64,000 nucleotides of DNA from CAZMXP01 sp964570285 (lineage in GTDB: Bacteria; Planctomycetota; PLA2), in the NCBI GenBank assembly GCA_964570285.1, contig CAZMXP010000013.1, forward strand, positions 1 through 64,000, written 5' to 3'. The notes under the pieces were generated by a model. The model had not been told where the DNA came from and ran no database searches. It saw nothing but the letters and a program-made list of their open reading frames with translations. Positions 25,155 to 35,084 of this stretch are shown piece by piece (the first letter of the stretch is position 1; every line of letters starts with the position of its first letter). The position numbers and the translations under genes are program-made.

Positions 25155-28100
25155 ATGTGCGGGATCGTGGCAGTCCTCTCCAGGCCGGATCACCGGCCCG
25201 CGCCCGACCTCGCGGCCCTGGGCCGTCAGGTAGCCGAGGCGGTCGATGTCGTGCGGGCGTGGGGGACGAGCGAGGAGAAGCCCCCGGAGGCGCTCGAAGC
25301 CGCCGTGACGTCCTGCGAGGGGGCAGCGAAGGCGCTGTCGGGCTTTGTCGGCATGCGGACGCTGATGGCGGGGGGGCCGGGGGGGCTCGCACCCGCCGTG
25401 ACCCGCCTCGGCGAGGCGCTCGCCCGCTTCGAGACGCTGCTCGACCAGAGGGCGAGCGGCCTCGGGACCGCCCGGGTCGAGGAGCTGAATGCGGAACTGG
25501 TGCGGCTCAAGGACGCCCAATTCGCCCTCGACCGCGACCGGATCGGCAACATCGAGAAGGTGCGCGGCCTCTGCGGCCCCGGGGCGCAGGAGGGGCAGAT
25601 CCGGGCAGCCTACGACATCAACGTCGCCCTCAACGCCCTGAACCGTCTCGAGGTGCGCGGACGCGACTCGGCGGGCCTGCATCTGCTCGTGCGCGGCGAC
25701 TTCGCCGCCCTGCTCGAGGATGCCCGCGCCGAGCTGGAGGAGCGTGCCCGCATCGACCACTTCCGCCACCAGGCGGTGCGTCGCGTCGATCTGCCCGGCG
25801 GCAAGGTGGCGCTCAGCTTCGTCTACAAGGTGGCCGCCGAGGTCGGGGACCTCGGCGACAACGTGCGCGGCATCCGTGCGGCGATCAGCGGGGACCCGCT
25901 GCTGCGCCGGGTGCTCGCGGTGCCGGGGGCCACGGCGGAGGTGCTCGGCCACACGCGCTGGGCGAGCGTCGGCGTCATCAGCGAGGCGAACGCGCACCCG
26001 CTCAACCAGGAGGTCGTGGACCGCGAGGGTCTGCCCTACAGCGTCGCCGCGCTCAACGGCGACGTGGACAACTACCAGCAGCTGATCCGCGACGAGGAGC
26101 TCGCGATCGCGCCCGACATCACGACCGACGCGAAGGTGATCCCGGCCATCGTCGCGCGGCGCCTCGCGGAGGGGGCCAGCGGAGTCGAGGCCTTCCGGCG
26201 AACCGTCGAGCGCTTCGACGGATCCGTCGCGATCGCCTGCGCGATCGCGTCTGAACCGGGGCGGCTCTATCTGGCGCTGCGCGGGAGCGGGCAGGCGCTC
26301 TACGTCGGCGTCGCCGAGGGCGCCTTCCTCGTCGCGAGCGAGCCCTACGGGATCGTCGAGGAGACCTCGCGCTACCTCCGCCTCGACGGGGAGACGCCGA
26401 GCGACCGGGAGCGCCCCGACACGCGGGGGCAGGTCGTCGTGCTGGATGCGTCCCGGGCCGGCACGGCGGGCGGCATGCGGCGCCTCGCCTACGACGGCAC
26501 CGAGCTTCCGATCACCGAGAAGGACATCAAGCGGGTCGAGATCACGACGCGCGACATCGACCGGGGCGAGTACCGGCACTACCTGAAGAAGGAGATCGCC
26601 GAGGCGCCGGAGTCGATCCGCAAGACTCTGCGCGGCCGCATCGTGACCGAGAACGGCCTCATGCGCGCCTGCCTCGGCGAGGAGAGCCTGCCGCGGTCGA
26701 TCGCGACGCGCCTGCGCGACGGCGCGTTCCGGCGCATCCGGGTGATCGGACAGGGGACGGCCGCCGTGGCGGGACAGGGGGTCTGCGAGGCGATCCGCGA
26801 GGCGCTTTCGGGGACTTCGATCCCGGTGGACGCGCTGCCCGCCACGGAGGTGAGCGGCTTCCACCTGCGCGACGACATGAGCGACCACCTCTTCGTCGCG
26901 ATCAGCCAGAGCGGCACGACGACCGACACGAACCGGACGGTGGACCTGCTGCGCGCCCGCGGCGCCGCCGTGCTCGCGATCGTGAACCGGCGCCACAGCG
27001 ACCTGACGGAGCGCGTGGACGGCGTCCTCTATACGAGCGACGGGCGCGACGTGGAGATGTCGGTCGCCTCCACGAAGGCCTTCTACAGCCAGATCGCCGC
27101 CGGCCTGCTGCTCGGCGAGGCGCTCGCCGAGGCGTGCGGCGTCGGCGACCCGTCCCGGCGCCACCGGCTGCTGGAGTCGCTCGTCGCCCTCCCGAAGAAG
27201 ATGCGCGAGATCCTCGCCCGCGAGGATTCGATCGCGAAGGCCGCGCAGGCCTCCGCCCCCTCGCGGCGGCACTGGGCGATCGTCGGCAACGGGCGCAACA
27301 AGATCGCGGCGGAAGAGATCCGCATCAAGCTGTCGGAGCTCTGCTACAAGTCGATCGCCTGCGACGCGACCGAGGACAAGAAGCACATCGACCTCTCGTC
27401 GGAGCCGCTCGTGCTCGTCTGCGCCGCCGGTCTCGAGGGGGGGAACGCCGCGGACGTGGGCAAGGAGGTGGCGATCTACGCCGCCCACAAGGCGTGCCCC
27501 ATCGTGATCGCGAGCGACGGCGCGGACGAGTGGCGGGGCGCGGTGGCGACGATCCGCGTCCCCGAGGAGGACCCCGAACTCGCCTTCATCCTCACGACAA
27601 TGGCGGGCCACCTCTTCGGCTACCACGCGGCGCAGTCGATCGACGCGCTCGCCCGCCCGCTGCGCGAGGCGCGCGGCGTGATCGAGGTGGGGGCGCTCGC
27701 GCTGGCCGCCGGCGGCGACCTGCGCGATCAGCTTCGGCCGCGCCTCGAGGCGCCGTTCCGCGCGTTCACGGCGGCGCTGCGCAGCGGCCGGCTCAACGGC
27801 GCGCTGGAGGCGAGCACCGCGACGAAGATCTCGCTGCTCTTCCGCTACGCGACGCGGGCGCTCGCCCTGGAGTACTTCCCCGAGGACTTCAACCGCGCGG
27901 GCACGCCCGGCGTCGCGATCGAGGAGCTGACCTCGGCCCTGACCCAGGGCATCGACGAGCTCTCCCGGCCGGTGGACGCGATCAAGCACCAGGCGAAGAC
28001 GGTCACGGTCGGGATCAGCCGCGGCGACGAGGCGCTCTTCGCGGTGCGCATCGTGCGCGCGATCCTCGACACCGGGGTCCCCCGCGACCGGATCGCCTAC

Positions 28101-28604
28101 CGCGAGCTGCGCGAGCTGCAGGCCCTCGATCTCGCGGTGGACGAGATCCTGGGCTACACGCGCTACGCGATCGAGGGCGTCACGAACGGGGCGACGATCC
28201 GCGTCGTCGCGCAGGGCGGCATCGCGACGGGGATGACCTCGCGGACCGCCAAGAACCCCGCGCTGCGGGGCACGAAGAACACCGTCGCGATGGAGCGGCG
28301 CGTGCTGGTCGCCGTCGGCCGCAGCGACGACCGGTCGATCCTGCTCGTTCCCGAGAGCGAGAAGGGGCTCTGCACCGGCATCGTGCTGCTGCACGCGCGG
28401 TTCCGCACCGAGATGGACGCGGCCGCCGTGCGCACGGTGCTGCACGGCTACCGCCAGCGGTACAGCAAGATCCGCGACGCGATGGTCGAGACGAACGCCG
28501 AGTTCCGCGACGAGGACCTGACGCGCCTCAGCATCCTGAAGCTGCTGACCGAGCCGGTCCTCGTGATCGCCGACCAGCTCGCGGGCGCGACGCGGGCGCG
28601 CTGA
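25155..28604 (+). CDS. Giant GlmS-like glutamine amidotransferase/double-SIS protein
   Basis: 1149 residues. The start is set by MCGIVAVLS, since the N-terminal nucleophile Cys must be residue 2. The GATase-II domain keeps RGRDSAGL (about 167-173), GHTRWASVG and NGDVDNYQ. It has a roughly 140-residue insertion between the Cys strand and RGRDSAG, where GlmS has about 25 residues. SIS domain 1 has ISQSGTTTDTN and VASTKAFYSQ. SIS domain 2 has VGNGRNKIAAEEIRIKLSE and EDKKHIDL. The GlmS C-terminal catalytic-lysine motif appears as QAKTVTV near residue 948, but about 195 more residues follow. Normal GlmS is about 610 residues and makes glucosamine-6-phosphate from fructose-6-phosphate and glutamine. 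The core chemistry may be kept; the substrate is uncertain. A convergent hairpin lies downstream. Confidence 0.85.
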   Translation: MCGIVAVLSRPDHRPAPDLAALGRQVAEAVDVVRAWGTSEEKPPEALEAAVTSCEGAAKALSGFVGMRTLMAGGPGGLAPAVTRLGEALARFETLLDQRASGLGTARVEELNAELVRLKDAQFALDRDRIGNIEKVRGLCGPGAQEGQIRAAYDINVALNALNRLEVRGRDSAGLHLLVRGDFAALLEDARAELEERARIDHFRHQAVRRVDLPGGKVALSFVYKVAAEVGDLGDNVRGIRAAISGDPLLRRVLAVPGATAEVLGHTRWASVGVISEANAHPLNQEVVDREGLPYSVAALNGDVDNYQQLIRDEELAIAPDITTDAKVIPAIVARRLAEGASGVEAFRRTVERFDGSVAIACAIASEPGRLYLALRGSGQALYVGVAEGAFLVASEPYGIVEETSRYLRLDGETPSDRERPDTRGQVVVLDASRAGTAGGMRRLAYDGTELPITEKDIKRVEITTRDIDRGEYRHYLKKEIAEAPESIRKTLRGRIVTENGLMRACLGEESLPRSIATRLRDGAFRRIRVIGQGTAAVAGQGVCEAIREALSGTSIPVDALPATEVSGFHLRDDMSDHLFVAISQSGTTTDTNRTVDLLRARGAAVLAIVNRRHSDLTERVDGVLYTSDGRDVEMSVASTKAFYSQIAAGLLLGEALAEACGVGDPSRRHRLLESLVALPKKMREILAREDSIAKAAQASAPSRRHWAIVGNGRNKIAAEEIRIKLSELCYKSIACDATEDKKHIDLSSEPLVLVCAAGLEGGNAADVGKEVAIYAAHKACPIVIASDGADEWRGAVATIRVPEEDPELAFILTTMAGHLFGYHAAQSIDALARPLREARGVIEVGALALAAGGDLRDQLRPRLEAPFRAFTAALRSGRLNGALEASTATKISLLFRYATRALALEYFPEDFNRAGTPGVAIEELTSALTQGIDELSRPVDAIKHQAKTVTVGISRGDEALFAVRIVRAILDTGVPRDRIAYRELRELQALDLAVDEILGYTRYAIEGVTNGATIRVVAQGGIATGMTSRTAKNPALRGTKNTVAMERRVLVAVGRSDDRSILLVPESEKGLCTGIVLLHARFRTEMDAAAVRTVLHGYRQRYSKIRDAMVETNAEFRDEDLTRLSILKLLTEPVLVIADQLAGATRAR

Positions 28605-28641
28605 GCCCGCGCCCGGCCCCCGCGCCCCCCCCCGATCCGGC

Positions 28642-28675
28642 GAGGCGGCCCCGGGGAAGACCCCGGAGCCGCCTC
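28642..28675. terminator. Strong bidirectional hairpin between convergent genes
   Basis: Arms 28642-28656 and 28661-28675 pair over 15 bp with one mismatch (arm core GAGGCGGC next to CCGGGG), loop AAGA. It lies 37 nt after the GlmS-like stop and 19 nt after the TIG-protein stop on the other strand, so it can serve both. No T-run is present. Confidence 0.65.
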
Positions 28676-28694
28676 CCGGCGCGACGCGGCAGGC

Positions 28695-31600
28695 CTAGCG
28701 GGAACGGTTCAGCCAGAGGGCGATGTTGAAGGGGGGGCCGCCGAGATCGCAGAGCCACATCTCGCCGAGGCCGTCCCCGTTGACATCGCCGATGTCGAGC
28801 CCCTGCACGAAGGTGAAGAAGAGCGTGTCCGACGTGAGGTACTGCCAGCTCCGGTTCTCGGTGGCGAAACGACCGGTGCCGTCGCCGTAGTGGATCAGGA
28901 TCTCCCCGAAGTCGTCCACCGTGGCGATGTCGATGATGCCGTCGCCGTTCAGGTCGCCGTGCGCCATGCCGCAGCTGTCGCCGCCGATCTCGAACGGGTG
29001 GAAGCGGTAGTTGGTCTCGTTGTAGAAGTTCGCGGTCAGGCTCCCGAGAGGATCGAGGACGGTGGCGAAGCCGCCGCCGCGGTAGATGCCCGGGCCGAAG
29101 AAGCCGCCCCCCGCGCGCCAGCGGATGTGGACGATCGCGTCCACCTTCCCGTCCTTGTCCGCGTCGAAGATCTCGATGTCCCAGGTCTGCGCGCCCTTGA
29201 AGTTGGTCAGGCTCGTCGGCGTCCCCACGGTGCCGGCCGTCGAATCGACCTTGGCGACGAGGATGTCGTAGGTCTCGGGCATGTTGACCCCGTCCTTCTC
29301 GAACTGGCCCCAGATCAGGTCGTCGTCCCCGTCCCCGTCGAAGTCGCCCGCGGCGAGGTGCCCGGGGGAGTAGGTGTCGAAGGGGGCCGGCAGGGAGTAG
29401 GAGACGCTGGTGTAGGTGAAGGCGGCCGTGGACTTGAAGATCACGAGCTTGCGCGCGCTCGTGTCCGCCCCGTTCGTGAGGATCGCGATGTCGGGATGCG
29501 GGCTCGTGTCGTCGAAGCGCCCGACCGCGATGCCCGCGATCCACTCGCTGGACGCGATGCCCGGCGTGAGCAGGGTGAGGCTTCCGATGCTGCCGGAGGC
29601 GGTGACGTCCGCGAGCAGGACCCGGGTCCGGTTGCCTCCGCTGCCGGGCACGACCACCGGCACGATGATCTCGAGTTCCGGATTGACGTCGACGCCGCTC
29701 GCGTTCAGCGAGCGGTCGAGGTTGGCCACGCGGATGTCCTGCCCGCGCCCGCCGGACGGGACGAAGGTCCGCACGCCCAGGTGGTTGACCGTCTTGATCG
29801 TGAAGGTGCCCGCGAAGTCGGGCGCCTTGCCGTCGCCGTTCACGTCGAGGGTCCCGAACGTGTCGGCCTGGTAGAGGAAGGCGTCGGGCAGGCTCGGATC
29901 GTCGCCGGCCCCGTTCGCCGTGGTGTTCTGCGCCAGCACGACGGCGTCGTTGACCCCGTCGCGGTTCACGTCCGCCACCGTGATCTTCCCCGGTGCGGAG
30001 TAGAGCGGGTAGGCGAAGGGCACGCCGTAGAGGTAGCTCTCGAAGTCGATGAACGTGGGCACGTAGGTGAAGCAGTCGTCGAGCAGGGCGGCGAGGCCGC
30101 TCGGTGCCGTGTAGGCCACGTCCACCGGCCCGACGTTTCCGTTCCCGTCGACCAGCGTCGGGCTCCCGGAGGAGAGCCGGTAGGGGGGCGTGAAGATGAG
30201 CTTCTTGCCATCCGCGCTCACCCAGAACTGCCCGCCCAGGGTCGGCGGCACACCCGCCGGGATCTCCGTCAGCGCCTGCTTCTTGCCTGTGCGGTAGGTG
30301 AGCATCAGGCCGCCGCCCGGGGTGAAGTTGCCGCCGTCGATCGTCACCTTGACGAAGGAGCCCGCCTCGACGCCGGAGGTCGGGGAGGCGTGGGAATTCA
30401 CGGTGTAGCTGCTCGTGCAGCTGTTCGCGTAGGGCCGGAGCTGGATCGACAGGTCGCACTTCTTCGCCGCCACGCCCTGGTTGGTCGAGATCGTCACGGA
30501 GTCCGCCTTGGGGCCGTCGGTCTTCGCGGGGAAGGTCGGGGCCTTGTAGTCGAAGCTGAAGCGGCCGAAGTGCTCGACGAGCGGATTCGTGATCGTGCCG
30601 CCCAGCGACGAGGCGGCGGTCGTCAGGTCGGGCACGAAGTTCGTCCCGATCACGGTGACGCGCACGGTCGCGCCCTCCGCGATCTTCTCCGGCGAGCAGG
30701 AGACGACGGTGGGCGTCTCCGGCGTGAAGGTGTAGCCGCCGGGCAGGACGGCCCAGCCGCCCTGCGTGAACACGGCCACATCCACGACCCCCGAAGCCGT
30801 GTGGATGTTCTTGAGGTCGATGCCGGGGTCCGGCACGTCCACCGGCAGCGTCGGCGCGACGGCGATCAGCGTCGTCGGCGAGACGAAGACCACATGGCGG
30901 GCGGGCATCGTGCCGAAGAGCACCTGGCTGTTCGAGGTGAAGACCGAGCCCGTGATCGTCACGAGCGTCCCGCCGAAGGCGCCGCCGGTCTTGGGGGCGA
31001 GGTCGGGGGTGATCACCGGCGGACCGGCGAAGGTCACCTTGAGCGCAAGCAGCAGCTTGTTCGAGACGAGGACGCCGCCGCCGAAGTCCTTCTCCGCATG
31101 CACTTCGAGGATGTCGCCCGCCTTGAAGGGGGGGTCGAGCGGGGGCATGACGAAGACGATGAAGCTGTCGTTCACCTCGCTCGTCGCCGCGCCCGGCACC
31201 GGGATGGTCACCTTCGCGCCGTCGGAGGGGCGGGTCAGGACGATGCGGTCCGCCTCGGTCAGGAAGACGCCGCTCAGCAGATGCGAGGTGCCGCCGTTGA
31301 GCCGCGTCTCGTTCGGCGTGATGCCGAGCAGGAAGGGCGTGCGCACGGCGGGCGTGTTCGTGTAGGTGTAGCCCCCGGTCAGCGTCGTCGAGCCGAGGGA
31401 GGAGACCACAAAGACGTTGGTCGGCGCGCCCGCCGACTCGGGGGCGATCTTGGGCCGCGCGCTCGTGATCACGAGGATCTCGTGGTCGTTGAGCACGACG
31501 TACTTGCCCTTGTTCGCCGCCTTGGTCGAGTCGAGCGGCAGCGAGGCGGGAGAGGCCGCCGTGAAGTCGAACAGGTCGCCCAGCGCCGGATCCACGAAGC

Positions 31601-34600
31601 GGATGTCGGACACGTTCGACGTGCCGTCCGCCTTCAGGAAGTTCGCGCCGAGCAGGATCACCTGCTCGCCGCCGCTGATGAGCCCCGTGTCGGGGAAGAC
31701 GCCCAGCAGGATCGGCGCGTTGTCGAGGCAGACGACGAAGAGATCGCCGCTGACCGTGAATTTCGTCGGGCTCGCGATCTTCGCGCGCAGCACCGGGTCC
31801 ATCTCCTCCGCGCGCACGACGCCGGGCACGCCCGCCGGGGGCATGCCGCCCGGGAGCGGCGGCATCTTGACGAGCGCGACGCTTTCGGAGACGAAGCGGG
31901 CGGAGAGCACCGGGACGAAGGTCCCGGCCGGGGAGAGCGTCGTCCGAACCGCGAATGCGGTGGACGCGGTCAGGTTGCGGCCGAAGAAGACCGCCTCTTC
32001 GCCCCCGTTGCTGTTGAACTTCTGCGGGTAGACGCCGTCCACGCGGGGCGGTTGCGGCCCGAGCAGCATGAAGATCGGCGCACCGGCCGGCGTGTCGAAC
32101 GACGCGACCCCCCAATCCGTCACCACCTCGATGTCGAGGGGGCCCTCGCAGAAGGTGTTCGGCGGGATGTTGACGCCGATGAGGTGGTCCTCCACCAGCG
32201 TCACGGCGGGCGCGACGAGCGTGACCGTCAGCAGCGTGGCGGGCGCGGCCGCGTTGCAGCCGATGAGCCGCACCGAGAGCGGCGCGAAGAAGTTGTCGCC
32301 GAAGATCAGCAGGCGCTCGTTGCCGTCGATCGGCGCGGTCGTCGTGCCGTCGTCGAGGTTCCTCACGTCGAGGATCTTCGGGGGTCCGGGCTGCACGTAC
32401 TCGACCGTGAACGCGGGGCTGTCGCCGAAGGCGTTGTGCGCCTTCAGGTCGGCGAGGCCGGGCAGCCCGTTCGGGGAGGCCGGCGAACGCATCACGGCGA
32501 TGTTGGGGGTGAGCACGGCGACGCTCGTGCATGAGGCCTTCGTGGCGCTGGCCTGCGGCTTCGTGATGTCGAACGTCGTCATCTGGTCGAAGTTGCGGCC
32601 GATCACGAGCATGCGGTCGCCGCCCGGGACCCGCAGCGCGGGGAAGTCCGTCGGCGTGATCGGGACCTCGACCGTCGTATCGACGTAGAGGATCTCCGGC
32701 GCCGCCATCTGCGCCGCGATGTAGGTGAAGTCCACGCTGCGCAGCGAGACGTCGCAGCCGTTCAGCGGGTCGGTCGCGCCGACCTTGACGACCGCCCCGA
32801 TCTGCTCGGGGAAGGCCTCGGGCACCTCCACGCGCACGAGGTTCTTCGTCACGTAGAAGATCTCGGGGCTCCAGTTGCCGTCATCGACGCCGAATTCGAC
32901 CCGCACCGTCGGGGAGAAGTCGATGCCGTAGGCGAGGATCGAGTAGCCGCCGGTCGCGGAGCCGCGGTCGGGCAGCAGGAAGCCGAGGGCGGGGCAGGGG
33001 GGCGCGGGGGTCGCCGTGTAGGTGTAGGGCAGGCTCCCGCTGGCCACGCCCTCGTCGACGACATCCACGGCGACGACGCCGGGCCCGCCCGCGGCGGGCG
33101 CCTTCGCGATGAGCAGTCCCGAATGGATGAACTGCACATCCGTCGCGGCGACGCCGCCGAAGCGCGCCGTCGTCGTCGTGTCGAAGTTGGCGCCGAAGAG
33201 CATCACCTCGTTGCCGCCGGCGACGGGACCGCTCGCGGGGAAGATCGAGCCCAGGATCGGGGCGAGCCCCGCGTCCGGCGTCGCCTTGAAGAGCATCGCG
33301 TCGGCGAAGTCGGCATGGCCCACCGTGTTGCGCGCCCGCACGCCCGCGAGGAGATCCGCCGTGAGCGGATAGAAGGGCGCGGGCAGCCGCCGCGTGAAGA
33401 TCTCGATGAGGTTGCGGTTGTGGAGGATCGTGCGCTCGGTCTGCACGACGACGTCGCCGGGCAGCAGGAACTCGAACCCGCCGTTCAGCGTGGTGTCGCT
33501 GTCGAACCAGTCGCCCACGACGAGGAAGCGCTCGAGGCCGTAGTCGTGGCCGAGCCCGCGGGGCGGGGGCGCCCCCGGGACGGCGGGGTGGATCGCGGTG
33601 ACCACCGGCGGCACGATCGGAGGCACCGGGATGTAGGTGTAGATGTCGGGGAAGATGATGCACGCGCCCGACGGGCCCGCCGCGGCGGGGCCGCCGGGGT
33701 GATCCATCGAGTACTTGTTCTTGAGGCAGAAGTCGACCTCGCGCGGGATGTCGACCTCGCAGGGCGGCATCACGATGACGAGCGTCTGCCGGTCGACGAG
33801 GGTCGCCTTCAGCGGCGGCACGAAGGTGCCCGAACCGGGCGGGCACTCGATGCCGACGCCGGGATCGGCCGGGTTGGAGAGGTCGGCCGTGAACGCGTCG
33901 AACTGGTCGCCGTGGATGATGACGGTGTTGCCGCCGACCTCCGAGCCGAATTCCGGCACGATGCCCGCGATGCTCGGGTAGTCGGTGGTGCCGGTCGGCA
34001 GGAAGGTGAACGCGTCCGCCTTTTCCGAGTTGCGTACGCCCTTGGGCTCGAGCCTCAGCTCGGGTCCGACGTGGTCGATCACGCTGCAGGGCGGCGTGCC
34101 GTCGAGGCCCGGCTCGAGCGCGATGCTTCCGACGATGTCGTCGATGCTCTCGTAGAGCAGCAGGTCCGCCTTCAGCTCCTCCGCGAGGCCGTGCGTGCTG
34201 TCGGGCACGATGCCGGGCCACTTGGGGATGATCAGCGTGTGGCGGTCGACGTAGAGCTCCGTGATGTCGGTCCCGGGCGTGTCCCCGACCGTCTTGACGA
34301 TGCCGTCCGCCGGATCGAGGTAGCGGAAGGCGACCTGCGTGTAGGGCGACAGGAAGTCGCCGTGCACGATGACATCGAAGCCGCCGATGTCGACGCCGCG
34401 GTTCGGCGTCGTCGCGATGCACCGCGGGCCGACGATGAAGTAGATGTCGGCCAGCGGGAAGGAGCTGCCGTCGTCGCCGTAGAGGCGCAGGATCGGGTTC
34501 GTGAAGGCGGCGTTGCAGGCGAGCGCCGGCGGGACCGTGATGCGCACCTCCTGCGTGTGCGTGTACTCGAACGGCACGGCGACCTCGAGCGTCGTCTTGG

Positions 34601-34952
34601 CGCCGGTGGCCGGGTCCTCGTAGACGAACGGCCTGTCCGGAAGGTACTCGCGACTCGTCGTCAGCAGGCTGTTCGGCCGCCGCGCAAGCTGGTTGTTGAG
34701 GCCGAAGAAGACCTTCATCGTCGGGCGGAAGTGGATCCCGCGCAGCACGATGACGTCCCCGACGAAGGTCACCTGCACCCCGGCGGGGACCCCGCCGCCG
34801 AGGGCGGAGAACTGCGGGGATACCGCCGAGGTCCCGCCGTTCAGGATGTGAACGAACGGGATCGCCATCTCGTTGCTGCTGAACGTGCCGCCACAGCCCG
34901 CGACGACGGCGCACAACGCCGCCACCGCGCAGAACAGTTTCCTGCGCTCCAT
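28695..34952 (-). CDS. Very large IPT/TIG-repeat surface lipoprotein with C-terminal FG-GAP repeats
   Basis: 2085 residues from an ATG at 34952. A perfect AGGAGG lies 8 nt upstream (34961-34966). The signal peptide ends in a lipobox (VVAGC), so it is a lipoprotein. Most of the length is a tandem array of immunoglobulin-like IPT/TIG modules, recognisable by recurring P..G...GG..V.I.G..F cores: SIFPASGPVAGGNEVMLFG, GVFPDTGLISGGEQVILLG, and others of about 90-110 residues. From about residue 1700 there are FG-GAP/VCBS-type calcium-binding repeats (DVNRDGVNDAVV, GDFDGDGDDDLIWG, GDLNGDGIIDIA, DVNGDGLGEMW). A cell-surface adhesion or carbohydrate-binding role is inferred. It has its own promoter and a hairpin at its end. 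Confidence 0.9.
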   Translation of the reverse strand: MERRKLFCAVAALCAVVAGCGGTFSSNEMAIPFVHILNGGTSAVSPQFSALGGGVPAGVQVTFVGDVIVLRGIHFRPTMKVFFGLNNQLARRPNSLLTTSREYLPDRPFVYEDPATGAKTTLEVAVPFEYTHTQEVRITVPPALACNAAFTNPILRLYGDDGSSFPLADIYFIVGPRCIATTPNRGVDIGGFDVIVHGDFLSPYTQVAFRYLDPADGIVKTVGDTPGTDITELYVDRHTLIIPKWPGIVPDSTHGLAEELKADLLLYESIDDIVGSIALEPGLDGTPPCSVIDHVGPELRLEPKGVRNSEKADAFTFLPTGTTDYPSIAGIVPEFGSEVGGNTVIIHGDQFDAFTADLSNPADPGVGIECPPGSGTFVPPLKATLVDRQTLVIVMPPCEVDIPREVDFCLKNKYSMDHPGGPAAAGPSGACIIFPDIYTYIPVPPIVPPVVTAIHPAVPGAPPPRGLGHDYGLERFLVVGDWFDSDTTLNGGFEFLLPGDVVVQTERTILHNRNLIEIFTRRLPAPFYPLTADLLAGVRARNTVGHADFADAMLFKATPDAGLAPILGSIFPASGPVAGGNEVMLFGANFDTTTTARFGGVAATDVQFIHSGLLIAKAPAAGGPGVVAVDVVDEGVASGSLPYTYTATPAPPCPALGFLLPDRGSATGGYSILAYGIDFSPTVRVEFGVDDGNWSPEIFYVTKNLVRVEVPEAFPEQIGAVVKVGATDPLNGCDVSLRSVDFTYIAAQMAAPEILYVDTTVEVPITPTDFPALRVPGGDRMLVIGRNFDQMTTFDITKPQASATKASCTSVAVLTPNIAVMRSPASPNGLPGLADLKAHNAFGDSPAFTVEYVQPGPPKILDVRNLDDGTTTAPIDGNERLLIFGDNFFAPLSVRLIGCNAAAPATLLTVTLVAPAVTLVEDHLIGVNIPPNTFCEGPLDIEVVTDWGVASFDTPAGAPIFMLLGPQPPRVDGVYPQKFNSNGGEEAVFFGRNLTASTAFAVRTTLSPAGTFVPVLSARFVSESVALVKMPPLPGGMPPAGVPGVVRAEEMDPVLRAKIASPTKFTVSGDLFVVCLDNAPILLGVFPDTGLISGGEQVILLGANFLKADGTSNVSDIRFVDPALGDLFDFTAASPASLPLDSTKAANKGKYVVLNDHEILVITSARPKIAPESAGAPTNVFVVSSLGSTTLTGGYTYTNTPAVRTPFLLGITPNETRLNGGTSHLLSGVFLTEADRIVLTRPSDGAKVTIPVPGAATSEVNDSFIVFVMPPLDPPFKAGDILEVHAEKDFGGGVLVSNKLLLALKVTFAGPPVITPDLAPKTGGAFGGTLVTITGSVFTSNSQVLFGTMPARHVVFVSPTTLIAVAPTLPVDVPDPGIDLKNIHTASGVVDVAVFTQGGWAVLPGGYTFTPETPTVVSCSPEKIAEGATVRVTVIGTNFVPDLTTAASSLGGTITNPLVEHFGRFSFDYKAPTFPAKTDGPKADSVTISTNQGVAAKKCDLSIQLRPYANSCTSSYTVNSHASPTSGVEAGSFVKVTIDGGNFTPGGGLMLTYRTGKKQALTEIPAGVPPTLGGQFWVSADGKKLIFTPPYRLSSGSPTLVDGNGNVGPVDVAYTAPSGLAALLDDCFTYVPTFIDFESYLYGVPFAYPLYSAPGKITVADVNRDGVNDAVVLAQNTTANGAGDDPSLPDAFLYQADTFGTLDVNGDGKAPDFAGTFTIKTVNHLGVRTFVPSGGRGQDIRVANLDRSLNASGVDVNPELEIIVPVVVPGSGGNRTRVLLADVTASGSIGSLTLLTPGIASSEWIAGIAVGRFDDTSPHPDIAILTNGADTSARKLVIFKSTAAFTYTSVSYSLPAPFDTYSPGHLAAGDFDGDGDDDLIWGQFEKDGVNMPETYDILVAKVDSTAGTVGTPTSLTNFKGAQTWDIEIFDADKDGKVDAIVHIRWRAGGGFFGPGIYRGGGFATVLDPLGSLTANFYNETNYRFHPFEIGGDSCGMAHGDLNGDGIIDIATVDDFGEILIHYGDGTGRFATENRSWQYLTSDTLFFTFVQGLDIGDVNGDGLGEMWLCDLGGPPFNIALWLNRSR

Positions 34953-34967
34953 CGAAACACCCTCCTG

Positions 34968-35069
34968 TCAGGCCGCCCCCCCTTCCCAGCGGGGGACGGC
35001 TCGCTTGCCGCTCTTCTGCGGCAGCGCGTCGGCGGGCGGCGGGGCGTCCGACCCCGGACCGCCGGCCAT
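34968..35069 (-). CDS. Possible 33-residue leader peptide upstream of the TIG lipoprotein
   Basis: ATG at 35069 to TGA at 34968-34970; the TGA is one nucleotide before the AGGAGG of the large gene. The peptide is Pro/Gly/Ala-rich with a basic middle (ALPQKSGKRAVPRW). It lies between a good promoter and the lipoprotein gene, so it is certainly transcribed if that promoter is used. Its own ribosome site is weak (AGAAGAACC). It could couple translation or act as a leader, or be an accidental frame in a GC-rich 5' UTR. A TGCCGC-AGAAGA-GCGGCA hairpin falls within it. Confidence 0.35.
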   Translation of the reverse strand: MAGGPGSDAPPPADALPQKSGKRAVPRWEGGAA

Positions 35070-35084
35070 GGTTCTTCTGCCCCC

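Noticed and set aside
28605..28641. A small gene between the convergent GlmS-like and TIG genes
   Set aside because: Only about 90 nt in total and the stretch is taken by a 34-nt hairpin.
28890..32534. Open reading frame of about 1200 codons on the plus strand, opposite the TIG lipoprotein gene
   Set aside because: It is rich in Arg, Val, Glu and Asp from reverse reading of GC-rich codons, with no domain motif. The minus-strand gene has a signal peptide, SD and repeats.
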